The notes under the pieces: generated by a model | The model's database searches: none | What the model was told of the DNA's origin: nothing | The model's input: only the letters and a program-made list of their open reading frames with translations | Shown here: in pieces, positions 9,279 to 18,166 of the stretch | Layout: every line of letters starts with the position of its first letter | How positions within the stretch are numbered: the stretch's first letter is position 1 | Translations under genes and position numbers: made by a program | Source: Clostridiales bacterium Firm_11 | GTDB taxonomy: Bacteria; Bacillota; Clostridia; Christensenellales; Aristaeellaceae | Length of the DNA stretch: 64,000 nt | Assembly: GCA_001604105.1 (NCBI GenBank) | Contig: LVAQ01000006.1 | Location: 310,001 to 374,000, forward strand | Direction of reading: 5' to 3'

Positions 9279-10808
9279 TTACGCTTCGGTATCCGTGGTT
9301 TTCTTGGTGGATTCCTTTTTCTTGGCCGCGGTTTTTTCCTTGTCGACCTTTGGTTTTGCGGCCGCCTTCTTGGCTGCGGGCTTCGTCGCTTCGCTCTCGC
9401 TGATTAACGAATCCGCATCCGCTTCAGCCTGCGCATCATCTGTCTTCTTCGCGGTCTTCTTAGCGGGCGCCTTTTTTGCGGGCTTTTTCGCCTGCGCCGC
9501 TTGATCGTCCTTGGGGGTTTCGTCCGTTACCTTCGCACTATCCCAAAGCATATCCAACACTTTGTTGATCTTGCTGCGGTGCGTAAAGTAATCCAGCTGC
9601 GCTTCGGTGAAATCCGCTTTGATCTGCTCCAGTGTTTTACCCATGGCTTTTCCATACTCTTCGATCATGGCGTCTACATCCGAAGCATCCGCTTCTACCT
9701 GCTCGGCTTTGATGATTTCTTCCATCACCAGTTCCGTCTTCAGCGTGTTTCTGGCTTGCTCACGGTACATGTCGCGCATCTGCGCTTCGGTCTGTCCCGT
9801 CATTTGCATGTAACGCTTCATATCAAAACCCTGTTGCTGCATGCGCCAGTCCATTTCCCTGAGGACATCGTTAAGCTTATCCTCCACCATGGGTTCAGGC
9901 ATATCTGCCTGGGCGGCATCCACAACCTGCTGTACGAGGCTTTGCTTTGCCGCTTCCATCGCTTGCGCATCGGCAGTTTTTTGCAGCTTGGCACGAATAT
10001 CCTCGGTGAAATCCGCCAAGGTGTCAAACTCGCTCACTTCGCTGGCAAACTCATCATCCAGCGCGGGCAGTTCTTCGTGGTTGATGGCGTTGATCGTAAC
10101 GTGGAATACCGCGGCTTTGCCTTTGAGTTCCTCCGCGTGGTATTCTTCCGGGAAGGTGACTTGAATGTCCTTTTCCTCCCCAATGGAAAGCCCAATCAGC
10201 TGCTCTTCAAACCCGGGAATAAAGTTGCCCGAGCCGATCACCAGCGTTTGCCCTTGCGCCGTGCCGCCTTCAAACTTCACCCCGTCCACGCTGCCGCTAT
10301 AGTCCAGGTTGACTTGATCGCCCTGCGCCACAGGACGGTCGATCACCTCAACACTGCGAGAAACGCGCTTTTGCTCCTGTGCAAGGCGAGCGTCGATCTC
10401 CGCTTGGGTTACGGTGCGCACTGTACGCGACACTTCCACGCCCTTATACGCGCCCAGCGTGATTTCAGGATAAACAAAAACCTCGCAGCTGAAAACCACA
10501 TCTTCACCCTTTTTCATGTTGTGCAGATGCAGTTGGGGCTGGCTGACCGGGTGCAGGTCGTCTTTCTGAATGGCTTCCATATAGGCATCGGGGAAAAGCA
10601 GCTCCAGCGCGTCGTCAAAAAAGATCGTTTCGCCATACATCCGTTCAATCAGCTTGCGCGGAGCTTTCCCTTTGCGAAAGCCGGGCACATTAACACTGCC
10701 ACGGTTTTTCAGGTATGCCTTCTCCACCGACGTTTCAAAATCCGCAGTCGGTACATTGAAGGTAATCTTGACTTTGTTGCCGGTTAGTTTCTCCACCGTG
10801 TAATGCAT
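9279..10808 (-). CDS. tig: Trigger factor with long Lys/Ala-rich tail
   Basis: The start at 10808 follows GGGAGG by seven bases. The 509-residue protein has the ribosome-binding domain with the signature GFRKGKAPRKLIE (about residues 42-54), the FKBP-type peptidyl-prolyl isomerase domain (GDQVNLDYSG to about 240), and the C-terminal chaperone arms to about residue 430. Trigger factor binds nascent chains at the ribosome exit. The odd part is the last ~80 residues: a low-complexity tail rich in Ala, Lys, Thr and Asp with repeated KKxAKK blocks, resembling a histone H1-like segment. Typical trigger factors end near 430-450 residues. Confidence 0.97.
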   Translation of the reverse strand: MHYTVEKLTGNKVKITFNVPTADFETSVEKAYLKNRGSVNVPGFRKGKAPRKLIERMYGETIFFDDALELLFPDAYMEAIQKDDLHPVSQPQLHLHNMKKGEDVVFSCEVFVYPEITLGAYKGVEVSRTVRTVTQAEIDARLAQEQKRVSRSVEVIDRPVAQGDQVNLDYSGSVDGVKFEGGTAQGQTLVIGSGNFIPGFEEQLIGLSIGEEKDIQVTFPEEYHAEELKGKAAVFHVTINAINHEELPALDDEFASEVSEFDTLADFTEDIRAKLQKTADAQAMEAAKQSLVQQVVDAAQADMPEPMVEDKLNDVLREMDWRMQQQGFDMKRYMQMTGQTEAQMRDMYREQARNTLKTELVMEEIIKAEQVEADASDVDAMIEEYGKAMGKTLEQIKADFTEAQLDYFTHRSKINKVLDMLWDSAKVTDETPKDDQAAQAKKPAKKAPAKKTAKKTDDAQAEADADSLISESEATKPAAKKAAAKPKVDKEKTAAKKKESTKKTTDTEA

Positions 10809-10876
10809 GCGTTTTCCTCCCAGACGCGTTATCGGCTTCCCGCCGCCGTCCATATTTCAAAATAACACCATTTGTT

Positions 10877-10905
10877 AGTATACCATCAATCCTGTGCCAG
10901 CGCAA
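10877..10905 (-). promoter_or_regulatory. Promoter for tig
   Basis: Minus-strand TTGCGC (10900-10905), 17 bases, TATACT (10877-10882) preceded by TGG, giving an extended -10. The leader to the tig ATG would be about 60 bases. Confidence 0.65.
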
Positions 10906-11064
10906 GTGCCGACTGGGAATGCTTGCCTTGCCTTTACTATCATACCCCAGTTAGCCAATAGCGAATCGATAAGTTCCGGGAAGCCGTTTATCCGCGGGCA
11001 TATGCCTGGGGTTTCCGGGCACATTATCCTGTCCATAATTTCCCCTTCCCAAACGCAGCACTTA

Positions 11065-11073
11065 TGGTATAAT
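11065..11073 (+). promoter_or_regulatory. Extended -10 promoter upstream of the DUF3783 gene
   Basis: TGGTATAAT (11065-11073) is a consensus extended -10 with no good -35 hexamer. Initiation near 11080 would leave a ~300-base leader before the ATG at 11380. The 10906-11379 interval contains no convincing gene. I see no riboswitch that I can name in the leader. Confidence 0.5.
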
Positions 11074-11379
11074 GCTTCCTAAAGAGATATGCCGCATGCA
11101 TTGGTTCTCCGTTTCTTTGTATGGTTGACCACGGTAATCAAAAGTTATACCCTGTATCCGTTTACATTTCTGTTACAGCTTCACAAGTTAGTATATCCGC
11201 ATTCCGCTCATCCCGTAAGCGGTATACCCTTTCCGCATTGGGGTATCAGGGGCGCACAGCACTACGATACAACCTTTCATCTGCGCAGGAGATGGCGCGA
11301 CCGGCGACGCCTGTGGCGATTGCCGCTATGCTCTCCATAGTGCAACTCACCGCATCTTTACTTGCAAAGGAGTTTTTAC

Positions 11380-11781
11380 ATGAAACCGCCTGTTCTGCTC
11401 TGTTACAATCTCAAGGAGGATAAAGCATCCAAAATCAGGCAACTCGCCATGCGTTTGCGCATTCGCATCCGCGTGGTATCCGCAATGGAGTTTCATCAAC
11501 CGCTTGCGGTGCTTTGTGGGTATGCCCAACCGCTCGAACTGCCCCCTGTGCCAGAGCCTTTTACGACAGAAATGCTTGTGCTGGCCAATTTCACACAACC
11601 CATGCTCACCGATTTTCTCAATGGGTTTCGGCATGGAGCAATCCCCGCCGTAACGCTGAAAGCAATGCTCACCGAAACCAATCAGCAGTGGGACTCCGTA
11701 ACGCTGCATCATGAGCTTTCACAGGAACATGCGGCAATAGCCGCATCCCGTCAGGCACACACCGAAGGGCAGAAACCGTAA
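11380..11781 (+). CDS. DUF3783 domain protein
   Basis: The start at 11380 follows AAAGGAG by seven bases. The 133-residue product has the DUF3783 pattern: an N-terminal LLCYNLKEDKASKIRQLAMR segment, then IRVVSAMEF, and a second half with FTTEMLVLANF and a terminal LTETNQQW region typical of this short family. The function is not known. It lies upstream of, and in the same direction as, the AmmeMemoRadiSam genes with a 170-base gap. Confidence 0.75.
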   Translation: MKPPVLLCYNLKEDKASKIRQLAMRLRIRIRVVSAMEFHQPLAVLCGYAQPLELPPVPEPFTTEMLVLANFTQPMLTDFLNGFRHGAIPAVTLKAMLTETNQQWDSVTLHHELSQEHAAIAASRQAHTEGQKP

Positions 11782-11950
11782 TCTGCATTTGACGCATGTA
11801 TGATAAACATAGCTGCTTATTCGGCGGACAGAACGATTTTTTATTTCTCCCACTGCCAATTTCCAATCGAATCCACGAATTGATACGCCATTTTCTGTCG
11901 AATCCCAGTACTAGCAGCAGTCGCACGATGATCGGGAAGGAGCTGTTTCC

Positions 11951-13336
11951 ATGCCTATACTGGCAGCATTCGCTTTGCCGCATCCCCCCATCCTGTTGCC
12001 TGAGGTTGGGCACGGAAAGGAGCGCAAACTGGCAAAGACCGCGCTTGCGTATGCCCAAATCGTTAAGCGCATTGGGGAACTGGCGCCGGATGTGCTGATC
12101 ATTACAAGCCCCCACGCTACGCAATACGCAGATTACTTCCACATCTCCCCGGGCAGCGGCGCAAGCGGATCGCTTACACAATTCAACGCACCTGCAGTTG
12201 CGTTAACCGTTGCGTATGACAGGACGCTGGTTCGCCACATCGAGAAGATCGCGAAGGAGCGGGGGTTACCCGCAGGCACCATGGGTGAGCGGATACCCAG
12301 CCTTGACCATGGCTCACTGATTCCGCTTTGGTTATTAAACAACGCTGGCGTAAAATGCCCTGTCGTGCGTATTGGCATCTCCGGTTTGCCCGCGCTGAGC
12401 CACTATCAGTTTGGCACATGCATCGCGCAAGCGGTAGATTTGCTCGACCGTCGCGCCGTGTTGATTGCCAGTGGTGATTTATCGCACAAATTGAGCGAAT
12501 CCGGCCCCTACGGGTTTGCGCCGGAGGGTGCCGCGTTTGACCAGCAAATCACGGATGCATTGCAAACGGGTGATTTCGGCGCGATGTTGTCCATCTCGCC
12601 GGATTTAGCCGACGCCGCAGCCGAATGCGGTTTACGGTCGTTTTATATCATGGCCGGCGCGCTGGATCACAAAGCAGTTAACGCCGCCTTGCTCTCTTAT
12701 GAGGGTCCCTTCGGCGTTGGGTACGCGGTAGCGGCGTACACCGTAGGTGATGATGATAACGAACGCTCTTTTGGGGAAAAGCTGGAACGGGCTCGGCAGG
12801 AAACCCTCCACCAAGCCAAAGCACATGAGGATGACTATGTGCGCTTGGCACGCCAGAGCCTGGAAACCTATGTGCGTAACGGCACGATAATGCCGTTGCC
12901 CGATTCGCTGGCAGCAGATTTGCGGCGCGCGCGCGCGGGCGTATTTGTTTCTCTGAAGAAAGATGGGCTTTTGCGCGGTTGCATTGGCACAACCGAAGCA
13001 ACAACCGATTGTATCGGCAACGAAATCATTCGCAATGCGATTTCCGCAGCATCCAGCGATCCGCGCTTTGAACCGGTACGGGAGGATGAGCTGGATGAGC
13101 TGCTTTATCATGTGGATGTATTGGGTGCGCCCGAGCCAATCTCATCCCCAGCAGAGCTTGAACCCAAACGCTACGGCGTGATCGTGCAAAACGGCATGCG
13201 GCGGGGTTTATTACTGCCTGATCTGGAAGGGATTGATACCGCTGAACGTCAAGTGGAGATCGCGCGGCGAAAAGGCGGTATCCAGCCCGACGAAACAGTT
13301 CGCCTGTACCGCTTTGAGGTGGTGAGGCATCATTAA
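11951..13336 (+). CDS. AmmeMemoRadiSam system protein, Memo (B) and AMMECR1 (A) fused
   Basis: The 461-residue protein joins two domains usually found together but often as separate genes. Residues 1-265 are the Memo / LigB-like (class III extradiol dioxygenase fold) domain (LPHPPILLPEVG near the start; GDLSH near 178). Residues about 285-460 are the AMMECR1 domain (VFVSLKKDGLLRGCIGT, then a DELLYHVDVL strand and QVEIARRKGGI). The biochemical role of the system is not established. AAGGAG lies eight bases before the ATG. It is followed ten bases later by the radical SAM partner, so the two form an operon. Confidence 0.93.
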   Translation: MPILAAFALPHPPILLPEVGHGKERKLAKTALAYAQIVKRIGELAPDVLIITSPHATQYADYFHISPGSGASGSLTQFNAPAVALTVAYDRTLVRHIEKIAKERGLPAGTMGERIPSLDHGSLIPLWLLNNAGVKCPVVRIGISGLPALSHYQFGTCIAQAVDLLDRRAVLIASGDLSHKLSESGPYGFAPEGAAFDQQITDALQTGDFGAMLSISPDLADAAAECGLRSFYIMAGALDHKAVNAALLSYEGPFGVGYAVAAYTVGDDDNERSFGEKLERARQETLHQAKAHEDDYVRLARQSLETYVRNGTIMPLPDSLAADLRRARAGVFVSLKKDGLLRGCIGTTEATTDCIGNEIIRNAISAASSDPRFEPVREDELDELLYHVDVLGAPEPISSPAELEPKRYGVIVQNGMRRGLLLPDLEGIDTAERQVEIARRKGGIQPDETVRLYRFEVVRHH

Positions 13337-13346
13337 AAAGGCTGCG

Positions 13347-14165
13347 TTGCGCTGTATGCTGTGCCCACACCATTGCCGCCTGGCGCAAGGGCAGGTTGGC
13401 TATTGCCAGACCAGGCGGAATGAAGGCGGTCGCATCATCAGCCTAAGCTATGGTAAAATTACTGCGCTTGCGCTAGACCCCATCGAAAAGAAACCGTTCG
13501 CGCGTTTCCATGCAGGCAGTCGCATCCTTTCCGTAGGCAGTTTTGGCTGCAACATGCGCTGCCCTTTCTGCCAGAACAGCGATATCAGCATGGCAGATGC
13601 GACGATCCACGCCGAAACCATGTCCCCGGAGCAGTTGGTCGAGAAAGCCAAAGCGCTTATCCCCCATGGCAATATCGGGATCGCTTATACGTATAATGAG
13701 CCGCTGATCAATTTTGAGTATGTTCTTGCATCGGCAGCACTGGCGCGCGAGGCAGGCCTCATTAATGCGCTGGTAACCAACGGGATGATCTGCCCTGCGC
13801 CGCTCACCCAGCTCCTACCCTATGTGGATGCGATGAACATCGATTTGAAATGCTTCACCGAGGAAGGATACGTTCGCCTTGGCGGGAATCTGGCGGCCGT
13901 TAAGCATACTATCCGCACCGCAGCCAAGGCTTGCCATGTAGAAGTAACTACCCTCATCGTACCGGGGCTTAGTGATGCGCAAGCGGATATGCAAGCACAG
14001 GCCGCGTGGCTGCGTTCGATTGATCCTGCGATACCGCTGCACATAACACGGTTTTATCCCCGTCATCAGATGCAAGGCATCTCACCGACCGACGTTTCTG
14101 TATTGAAACGATTGCGGGACATCGCAGCGCAGTATCTGCAGCATGTTTACTTGGGCAATTGCTAG
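13347..14165 (+). CDS. amrS: AmmeMemoRadiSam system radical SAM enzyme
   Basis: The 272-residue product begins at a TTG (13347) with AAAGG five bases upstream. The N-terminus carries CxxCPHHC and a further CQTR cysteine. The [4Fe-4S]/SAM motif is CNMRCPFCQN (C-x3-C-x2-C, near residue 68). These match the rSAM member of the AmmeMemoRadiSam trio, related to pyruvate formate-lyase activating enzymes. Its substrate is unknown, and a modification of the Memo/AMMECR1 partner or its target is only a guess. It converges on the BMC locus, 104 bases from the last eutN-type gene. Confidence 0.92.
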   Translation: MRCMLCPHHCRLAQGQVGYCQTRRNEGGRIISLSYGKITALALDPIEKKPFARFHAGSRILSVGSFGCNMRCPFCQNSDISMADATIHAETMSPEQLVEKAKALIPHGNIGIAYTYNEPLINFEYVLASAALAREAGLINALVTNGMICPAPLTQLLPYVDAMNIDLKCFTEEGYVRLGGNLAAVKHTIRTAAKACHVEVTTLIVPGLSDAQADMQAQAAWLRSIDPAIPLHITRFYPRHQMQGISPTDVSVLKRLRDIAAQYLQHVYLGNC

Positions 14166-14269
14166 CGGGTGCGTTACACGCCGATTGCTTTGGGCGCGCT
14201 TTCTCTTTCCTGCGTCAAAACGAAAAAGGGCAGCCAGCAGGCCGTCCTTGTGGGTTTCATCGCGGAGTT

Positions 14270-14533
14270 TCATAGCGTCTCGGGATCCACGATGCCGGAT
14301 ATGGTCAAATCTACAGGCGGCGGATTGCTCATATCGATTTGCAAAGCCGCTTCCAGCCTGCCGATCATGTATACAGTATCACCAATGCCGGCCTGACGCG
14401 TGCCGTCACCGGCAATCATCAGTTCTTTCTCCTGGCCATTAACGAGCCTGCGCACCACCATGAGTTTGAGTCCTTCCAGCGTCTGTGTTTTTACCGAGCA
14501 TACCACAGTGCCAACTACGCGCCCGATAATCAA
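14270..14533 (-). CDS. EutN/CcmL-type BMC pentamer shell protein 4
   Basis: An 87-residue EutN/CcmL family protein, the last gene of the BMC operon. It starts IIGRVVGTVVCSVK and contains GLKLMVVRR and AGIGDTVYMI, the strands of the family beta-barrel. Pentamers of this kind cap the vertices of microcompartment shells. The start is a TTG with GGAGG seven bases upstream. It lies 12 bases after pentamer gene 3. Confidence 0.93.
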   Translation of the reverse strand: MIIGRVVGTVVCSVKTQTLEGLKLMVVRRLVNGQEKELMIAGDGTRQAGIGDTVYMIGRLEAALQIDMSNPPPVDLTISGIVDPETL

Positions 14534-14545
14534 ACCATCGCCTCC

Positions 14546-14839
14546 TTACCCATGGCAGTGTGTGGTTTTACCTTGGCAGGTGAATGAATCCACCACGCCG
14601 CATACGGTTAAGCCCGCGACGAGCGCTTTGTCTTCCAGAATCATCTGCGCCGCGCCGCCATCGTTATTTACCAGCACAATATCGCCAATACCCGCCTGTG
14701 CCGCGTCCAGCGCGACCATTTCTTCACCTGTCTCCTGCAAAGCAAGGTCAAGATGCCGCACCTTGAGCAGCTTGATGCCCTGATATTTATCATATTTGAT
14801 GGTGGATACCACCGTGCCTGTGACACGCGCAAGCTTCAT
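14546..14839 (-). CDS. EutN/CcmL-type BMC pentamer shell protein 3
   Basis: A 97-residue EutN/CcmL family protein beginning MKLARVTGTVVSTIK, with IKLLKVRHLD and AGIGDIVLVNNDGGA. Its start overlaps the stop of pentamer gene 2 by four bases, so the two are translationally coupled. It differs clearly from the other three pentamers and is not a recent copy. Vertex capping is inferred from the family. Confidence 0.93.
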   Translation of the reverse strand: MKLARVTGTVVSTIKYDKYQGIKLLKVRHLDLALQETGEEMVALDAAQAGIGDIVLVNNDGGAAQMILEDKALVAGLTVCGVVDSFTCQGKTTHCHG

Positions 14840-15147
14840 GTTGCTTCATCCGCCTTGAATTTATCGAATTTGCGAACGCCTAACACATCCACATAATCAA
14901 CGATGCCAATAATGGAACTGTCTACAGGCTTGCCGGTGGTTAGCTCCGTCTGGCGTGACGAGCTCCCTCCTGCCCACATGACAATTTCGCCTTCACCCGC
15001 ACCTACGGTATCAACCGTCACAAACGGCGCGCCCTTCTCCTGCATGCTGTCCATATCGATGGGCACGACCACAAGCAGCTTGAGCCCGTTTAGGCGTTCT
15101 GATTTTCGAGTACTCACCACGGTGCCGATCACTCTAGCCAGCTGCAT
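14836..15147 (-). CDS. EutN/CcmL-type BMC pentamer shell protein 2
   Basis: A 103-residue EutN/CcmL family protein beginning MQLARVIGTVVSTRK, with GLKLLVVVPID and GAGEGEIVMWAGGSSSRQ; the last motif is strongly conserved in the family. GGAGGAGC precedes the ATG. Its start lies inside the end of pentamer gene 1 (19-base overlap). Confidence 0.95.
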   Translation of the reverse strand: MQLARVIGTVVSTRKSERLNGLKLLVVVPIDMDSMQEKGAPFVTVDTVGAGEGEIVMWAGGSSSRQTELTTGKPVDSSIIGIVDYVDVLGVRKFDKFKADEAT

Positions 15148-15452
15148 GCCTGCTCCTCCTCCGCCTTATCGTACGTGCGCTTGCCCTTGATGGTTATGGT
15201 ATCCAAAATGCCATAGATTGTGAAGTCCGAAGCATAGCGCTTGGAGGTATCCGATTGCCTGCTGGAACTTCCATAAGCACAAAAGACCAAATCCCCTACG
15301 CCCGCGCCGACGTCGTCCAGGCAGATTACATAATCATCCTTCATTTGCAGGGTGTCAAGCGCCACAGGCTGCACAATCAGCAGCGATGCGCACCGGAGCG
15401 TATCAGTTTTGCTGGTGCTCACAACATTCCCCGTAACGCGACCCACAAGCAT
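15129..15452 (-). CDS. EutN/CcmL-type BMC pentamer shell protein 1
   Basis: A 107-residue EutN/CcmL family protein beginning MLVGRVTGNVVSTSK, with SLLIVQPVALD and GAGVGDLVFCAYGSSSRQ. It has a short C-terminal extension with charged residues. GGGGAGG lies eight bases before the ATG. It follows the LacI gene by 49 bases and heads a run of four tightly packed pentamer genes. Confidence 0.95.
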   Translation of the reverse strand: MLVGRVTGNVVSTSKTDTLRCASLLIVQPVALDTLQMKDDYVICLDDVGAGVGDLVFCAYGSSSRQSDTSKRYASDFTIYGILDTITIKGKRTYDKAEEEQACSWLE

Positions 15453-15501
15453 TGCTGATTCCTCCCCGCATTTTCTACGATGTACACTTATCGCTTACTG
15501 C

Positions 15502-16515
15502 TTACTGCTTTTGCATCGTACTGCCACGCACAACCAGCCTGCCGGATAGCCGCACATGAATGCTTGGCCAGTTTGGATACTTAATGCGCTTACGAAGCGT
15601 ATCCACCGCAAGCGTACCCAGCGCCGAGCGGGAGATGCGCATGGTGGTGAGGGCGGGCATGGTCATGGCGGCAAACGGGATATCATCCACGCCGATAATC
15701 GAAATATCCTCTGGTATATGATACCCTGCCTCACGAATTGCGCGGATCACCCCAATGGCTACGGTATCATTATCCGCCACGGCCGCGCCATGGGGTACGT
15801 ATTCGCCTTCCTCAATCATGCGCTTCATATCGCGATACGCGCCGCTCAACGTAGGCATAACGCAGATCGGTTTGGGAATGGGCAGTTTCAGGCGTTCCAT
15901 TTCCCTGGTATAGCCTTGGTATCGCTCATCACAGTTGCGGATTGGCAAGCTGAAGCGAATATAATCAATGTCCTGATGCCCAAGCGCGTATAGATACCGC
16001 ACCGCTTCCGCGCTGATGGCTTCGTTATCCATCAGCACACAATCGATTTGCATATCACTCATGCTGTTATCCATAACGATGGTGGGCACCTTGAGCAAAT
16101 CCAGCAGCCGATAATCATTTTCGCTCAGCTCCGTACCCATCAGGATGACCCCATCCGGCGGAGAGGCCATCACTTCCCGAAGGGTTTCGGTCGCGGTTGC
16201 CACGTCACAGTTCACCATGGCAAGATCATACCCGTAGTGGCGGCATTCGCTTTCGATCTGGTCAATGATGGAAGCGATGAACCCCTGGTTTTCTTCCAAA
16301 GCTATGCCGTGCGTGCGGAACTTCACCACACAGAGTCGAAAGCGTTTGACCTTTGAACCGCCACGTTTCTGCCCCGGGGCCAAGTAATTGTTCTCTTCGA
16401 TAACGGCTTGCACGCGGCGCCGGGTTTCATCACTGACGCCTTTCTTATGGTTGATGACCAGCGAAACCGCCGCCGGAGAAACCCCTGCCAAACTGGCAAT
16501 TTCCCTAATCGTCAT
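15502..16515 (-). CDS. LacI-family transcriptional regulator
   Basis: The 337-residue protein has the LacI helix-turn-helix at residues 1-20 (TIREIASLAGVSPAAVSLVI), the hinge region, and a periplasmic-binding-protein-like effector domain (GVILMGTELSENDYRLLDL and a late DISIIGVDDIPFAAM motif). Such regulators usually release DNA when bound to a sugar. Its place inside the BMC operon, between dhaL and the pentamer genes, suggests it controls this locus. A candidate site overlaps the operon promoter (ATAGTCGCTAT, 34191-34201). The ligand is unknown; a 5-deoxypentose or its phosphate is inferred. Confidence 0.93.
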   Translation of the reverse strand: MTIREIASLAGVSPAAVSLVINHKKGVSDETRRRVQAVIEENNYLAPGQKRGGSKVKRFRLCVVKFRTHGIALEENQGFIASIIDQIESECRHYGYDLAMVNCDVATATETLREVMASPPDGVILMGTELSENDYRLLDLLKVPTIVMDNSMSDMQIDCVLMDNEAISAEAVRYLYALGHQDIDYIRFSLPIRNCDERYQGYTREMERLKLPIPKPICVMPTLSGAYRDMKRMIEEGEYVPHGAAVADNDTVAIGVIRAIREAGYHIPEDISIIGVDDIPFAAMTMPALTTMRISRSALGTLAVDTLRKRIKYPNWPSIHVRLSGRLVVRGSTMQKQ

Positions 16516-16528
16516 AACGGCAACCGTC

Positions 16529-17140
16529 CTATCTCAGCATGGTTTGTGCAAAACCGTCAAATAACAGCGCCGCAACCGCCGCCCCGGGATCAAGGTAGGC
16601 ACGAGAGCCTTCACCGCGGATGGCCATGCGCCCATGTTTGGCCAGCATGCCTTTGGTTGCCTCAAAGGCTTCCTGCGCAGCCTTTGCCGCCAGGGGCGCA
16701 GCTGTGCGCATATCTGCCGCGCCGCTTTGCAGTGCCTCCAGGCCAGGATGGAACGCATCCAAGAATGTTTTATCGCCCAATTGCGCTTTGCCACGGTTCT
16801 GCACACCATCATAATACGCTTGAAAAAACCGAACCCAATTTGGATCGTCCAAGATTTCGACACCACGTAAGGCTTTTCCTGCATTCATCAGCCCGCTTGC
16901 CATCAGCGTCCCCATGGTGGAGGGCACTGCCGCTCCCATCGCCTTACCCGCAGCATAGCATAACAGACCCACATCAGCTTGATCGCTATCCTTGACTGCG
17001 GCATAAGCCGCGGCGTAACCATCCGTCATGGTCAGTCCCAGATCACTGTCCCCAACCATGCCATCCAGTTCTATCAGGCGCTGCTTGTTTACCGCCATCA
17101 GGTTTGCCCAAGTGCGAAGAAGCTCCTTCACATCCGCCAT
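16529..17140 (-). CDS. dhaL: DhaL-like ATP-binding kinase subunit
   Basis: The start at 17140 is six bases after GGAGGG; a GTG one codon earlier is too close. The 203-residue product carries the DhaL metal-ADP motif (Asp26, Asp31 and Asp33 in DGMVGDSDLG), followed by MTDGYAAA and a GKAMGAAVPSTMGTL loop. In DhaKL enzymes this subunit holds the nucleotide. No DhaM (PTS donor) lies in the window, so it is either ATP-dependent or uses a distant partner. It follows dhaK by 12 bases. Tetrulose and other ketose kinases share this fold, so dihydroxyacetone need not be the substrate. Confidence 0.9.
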   Translation of the reverse strand: MADVKELLRTWANLMAVNKQRLIELDGMVGDSDLGLTMTDGYAAAYAAVKDSDQADVGLLCYAAGKAMGAAVPSTMGTLMASGLMNAGKALRGVEILDDPNWVRFFQAYYDGVQNRGKAQLGDKTFLDAFHPGLEALQSGAADMRTAAPLAAKAAQEAFEATKGMLAKHGRMAIRGEGSRAYLDPGAAVAALLFDGFAQTMLR

Positions 17141-17152
17141 CACATACCCTCC

Positions 17153-18166
17153 TTACAGTGTAAACTGCTTAAAGAAAGGCGTATCCGCAGCTGCCGAGAG
17201 ATAAGTCTTTAGTTCGTCGTCCACCTTAAGCAGGGAGATGGACGCGCCGGCCATTTCCATGGATGTCGCAAACTCGCCCACGTATGCATGGAACACGCGA
17301 ATCCCTTTTGCATCCAGTGTTTGCTTCACACGACGGTACATAACATAGAGTTCTTCCAACGGCGTCGCGCCAAGACCATTGATGAGTACGGCTACCTCGT
17401 CCCCTGTTGCGTAAGGGATATCCGCCAGAACAGGCGCGATCATCTCATCCACAATCGCATCCGCCGTCTGCACTTTGCCGCGCCGCACGCCAGGCTCACC
17501 ATGGATACCCATGCCGATTTCCATTTCGTCTTCGCCAATCTCAAAACTCGGGCGGCCCAGACGCGGCACAGTGCAGCTGGAAAGCGCAACGCCCATCGTG
17601 CGCACACGATCACAAACCTTATCGGCAACGCGCTTTACATCCTCCAGGGATAGCCCGGCCGCCGCAGCCGCTCCCGCGCACTTGAACACGAAAAAGATGC
17701 CTGCCACGCCGCGCCGCTTGTTCGGCTCCCCCGCCTGCGGGGCTGCGCCTGCCACATCCTCTCCCGCAACGCAACTGAGCACCCGGATATTATGCTCGAA
17801 ATCCGCCATCTCTGCCGCTGCATCGAAATTGAAGATATCGCCGTTGTAATTCCCATAGATGTATAAAACCCCGCTGCCTTGATCAATGTGGCGGGTAACG
17901 GCCAGTATCTGCTCGCTGCTGGGGCTTTGGAACACATCACCGATGGCGCATCCATCCAGCATGCCTTCGCCTACGAAACCAAGAAAGAGCGGCAAATGAC
18001 CGGATCCGCCGCCTGTGGCAAGGCCAACCTTCCCCACATGTGCGCGCGCGTTGACCATGCAGTGAAGATCCCCCTCCACATACGCCAGTTCGCGGGGATG
18101 CGCGGCATAAATGCCCTCCAGCATATCCGGCACAAAGCGCTCGGGCGTGTTAATGATCTTTTTCAT
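17153..18166 (-). CDS. dhaK: DhaK-like ketose/dihydroxyacetone kinase subunit
   Basis: The start at 18166 follows AAAGGA by nine bases. The 337-residue protein has the DhaK substrate domain: TGGGSGHLPLF near residues 51-61, GDVFQSPS near 76, and the histidine that binds the substrate carbonyl covalently, His222 in GMGIHGEPG. DhaK subunits phosphorylate dihydroxyacetone; relatives act on erythrulose and other ketoses at C1. In this operon it could phosphorylate a ketose directly, bypassing the kinase-isomerase pair, or salvage dihydroxyacetone. Which of these applies cannot be told from sequence. Confidence 0.9.
   Translation of the reverse strand: MKKIINTPERFVPDMLEGIYAAHPRELAYVEGDLHCMVNARAHVGKVGLATGGGSGHLPLFLGFVGEGMLDGCAIGDVFQSPSSEQILAVTRHIDQGSGVLYIYGNYNGDIFNFDAAAEMADFEHNIRVLSCVAGEDVAGAAPQAGEPNKRRGVAGIFFVFKCAGAAAAAGLSLEDVKRVADKVCDRVRTMGVALSSCTVPRLGRPSFEIGEDEMEIGMGIHGEPGVRRGKVQTADAIVDEMIAPVLADIPYATGDEVAVLINGLGATPLEELYVMYRRVKQTLDAKGIRVFHAYVGEFATSMEMAGASISLLKVDDELKTYLSAAADTPFFKQFTL

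Noticed and set aside
9501..10787. Long open frame (428 codons) on the plus strand
   Set aside because: It lies antisense to trigger factor, has no ribosome site, and the translation shows no family features; codon bias of tig creates the open frame.
10906..11379. Small coding frames upstream of the DUF3783 gene
   Set aside because: None has both a ribosome site and recognisable protein features; one overlaps the real gene start.
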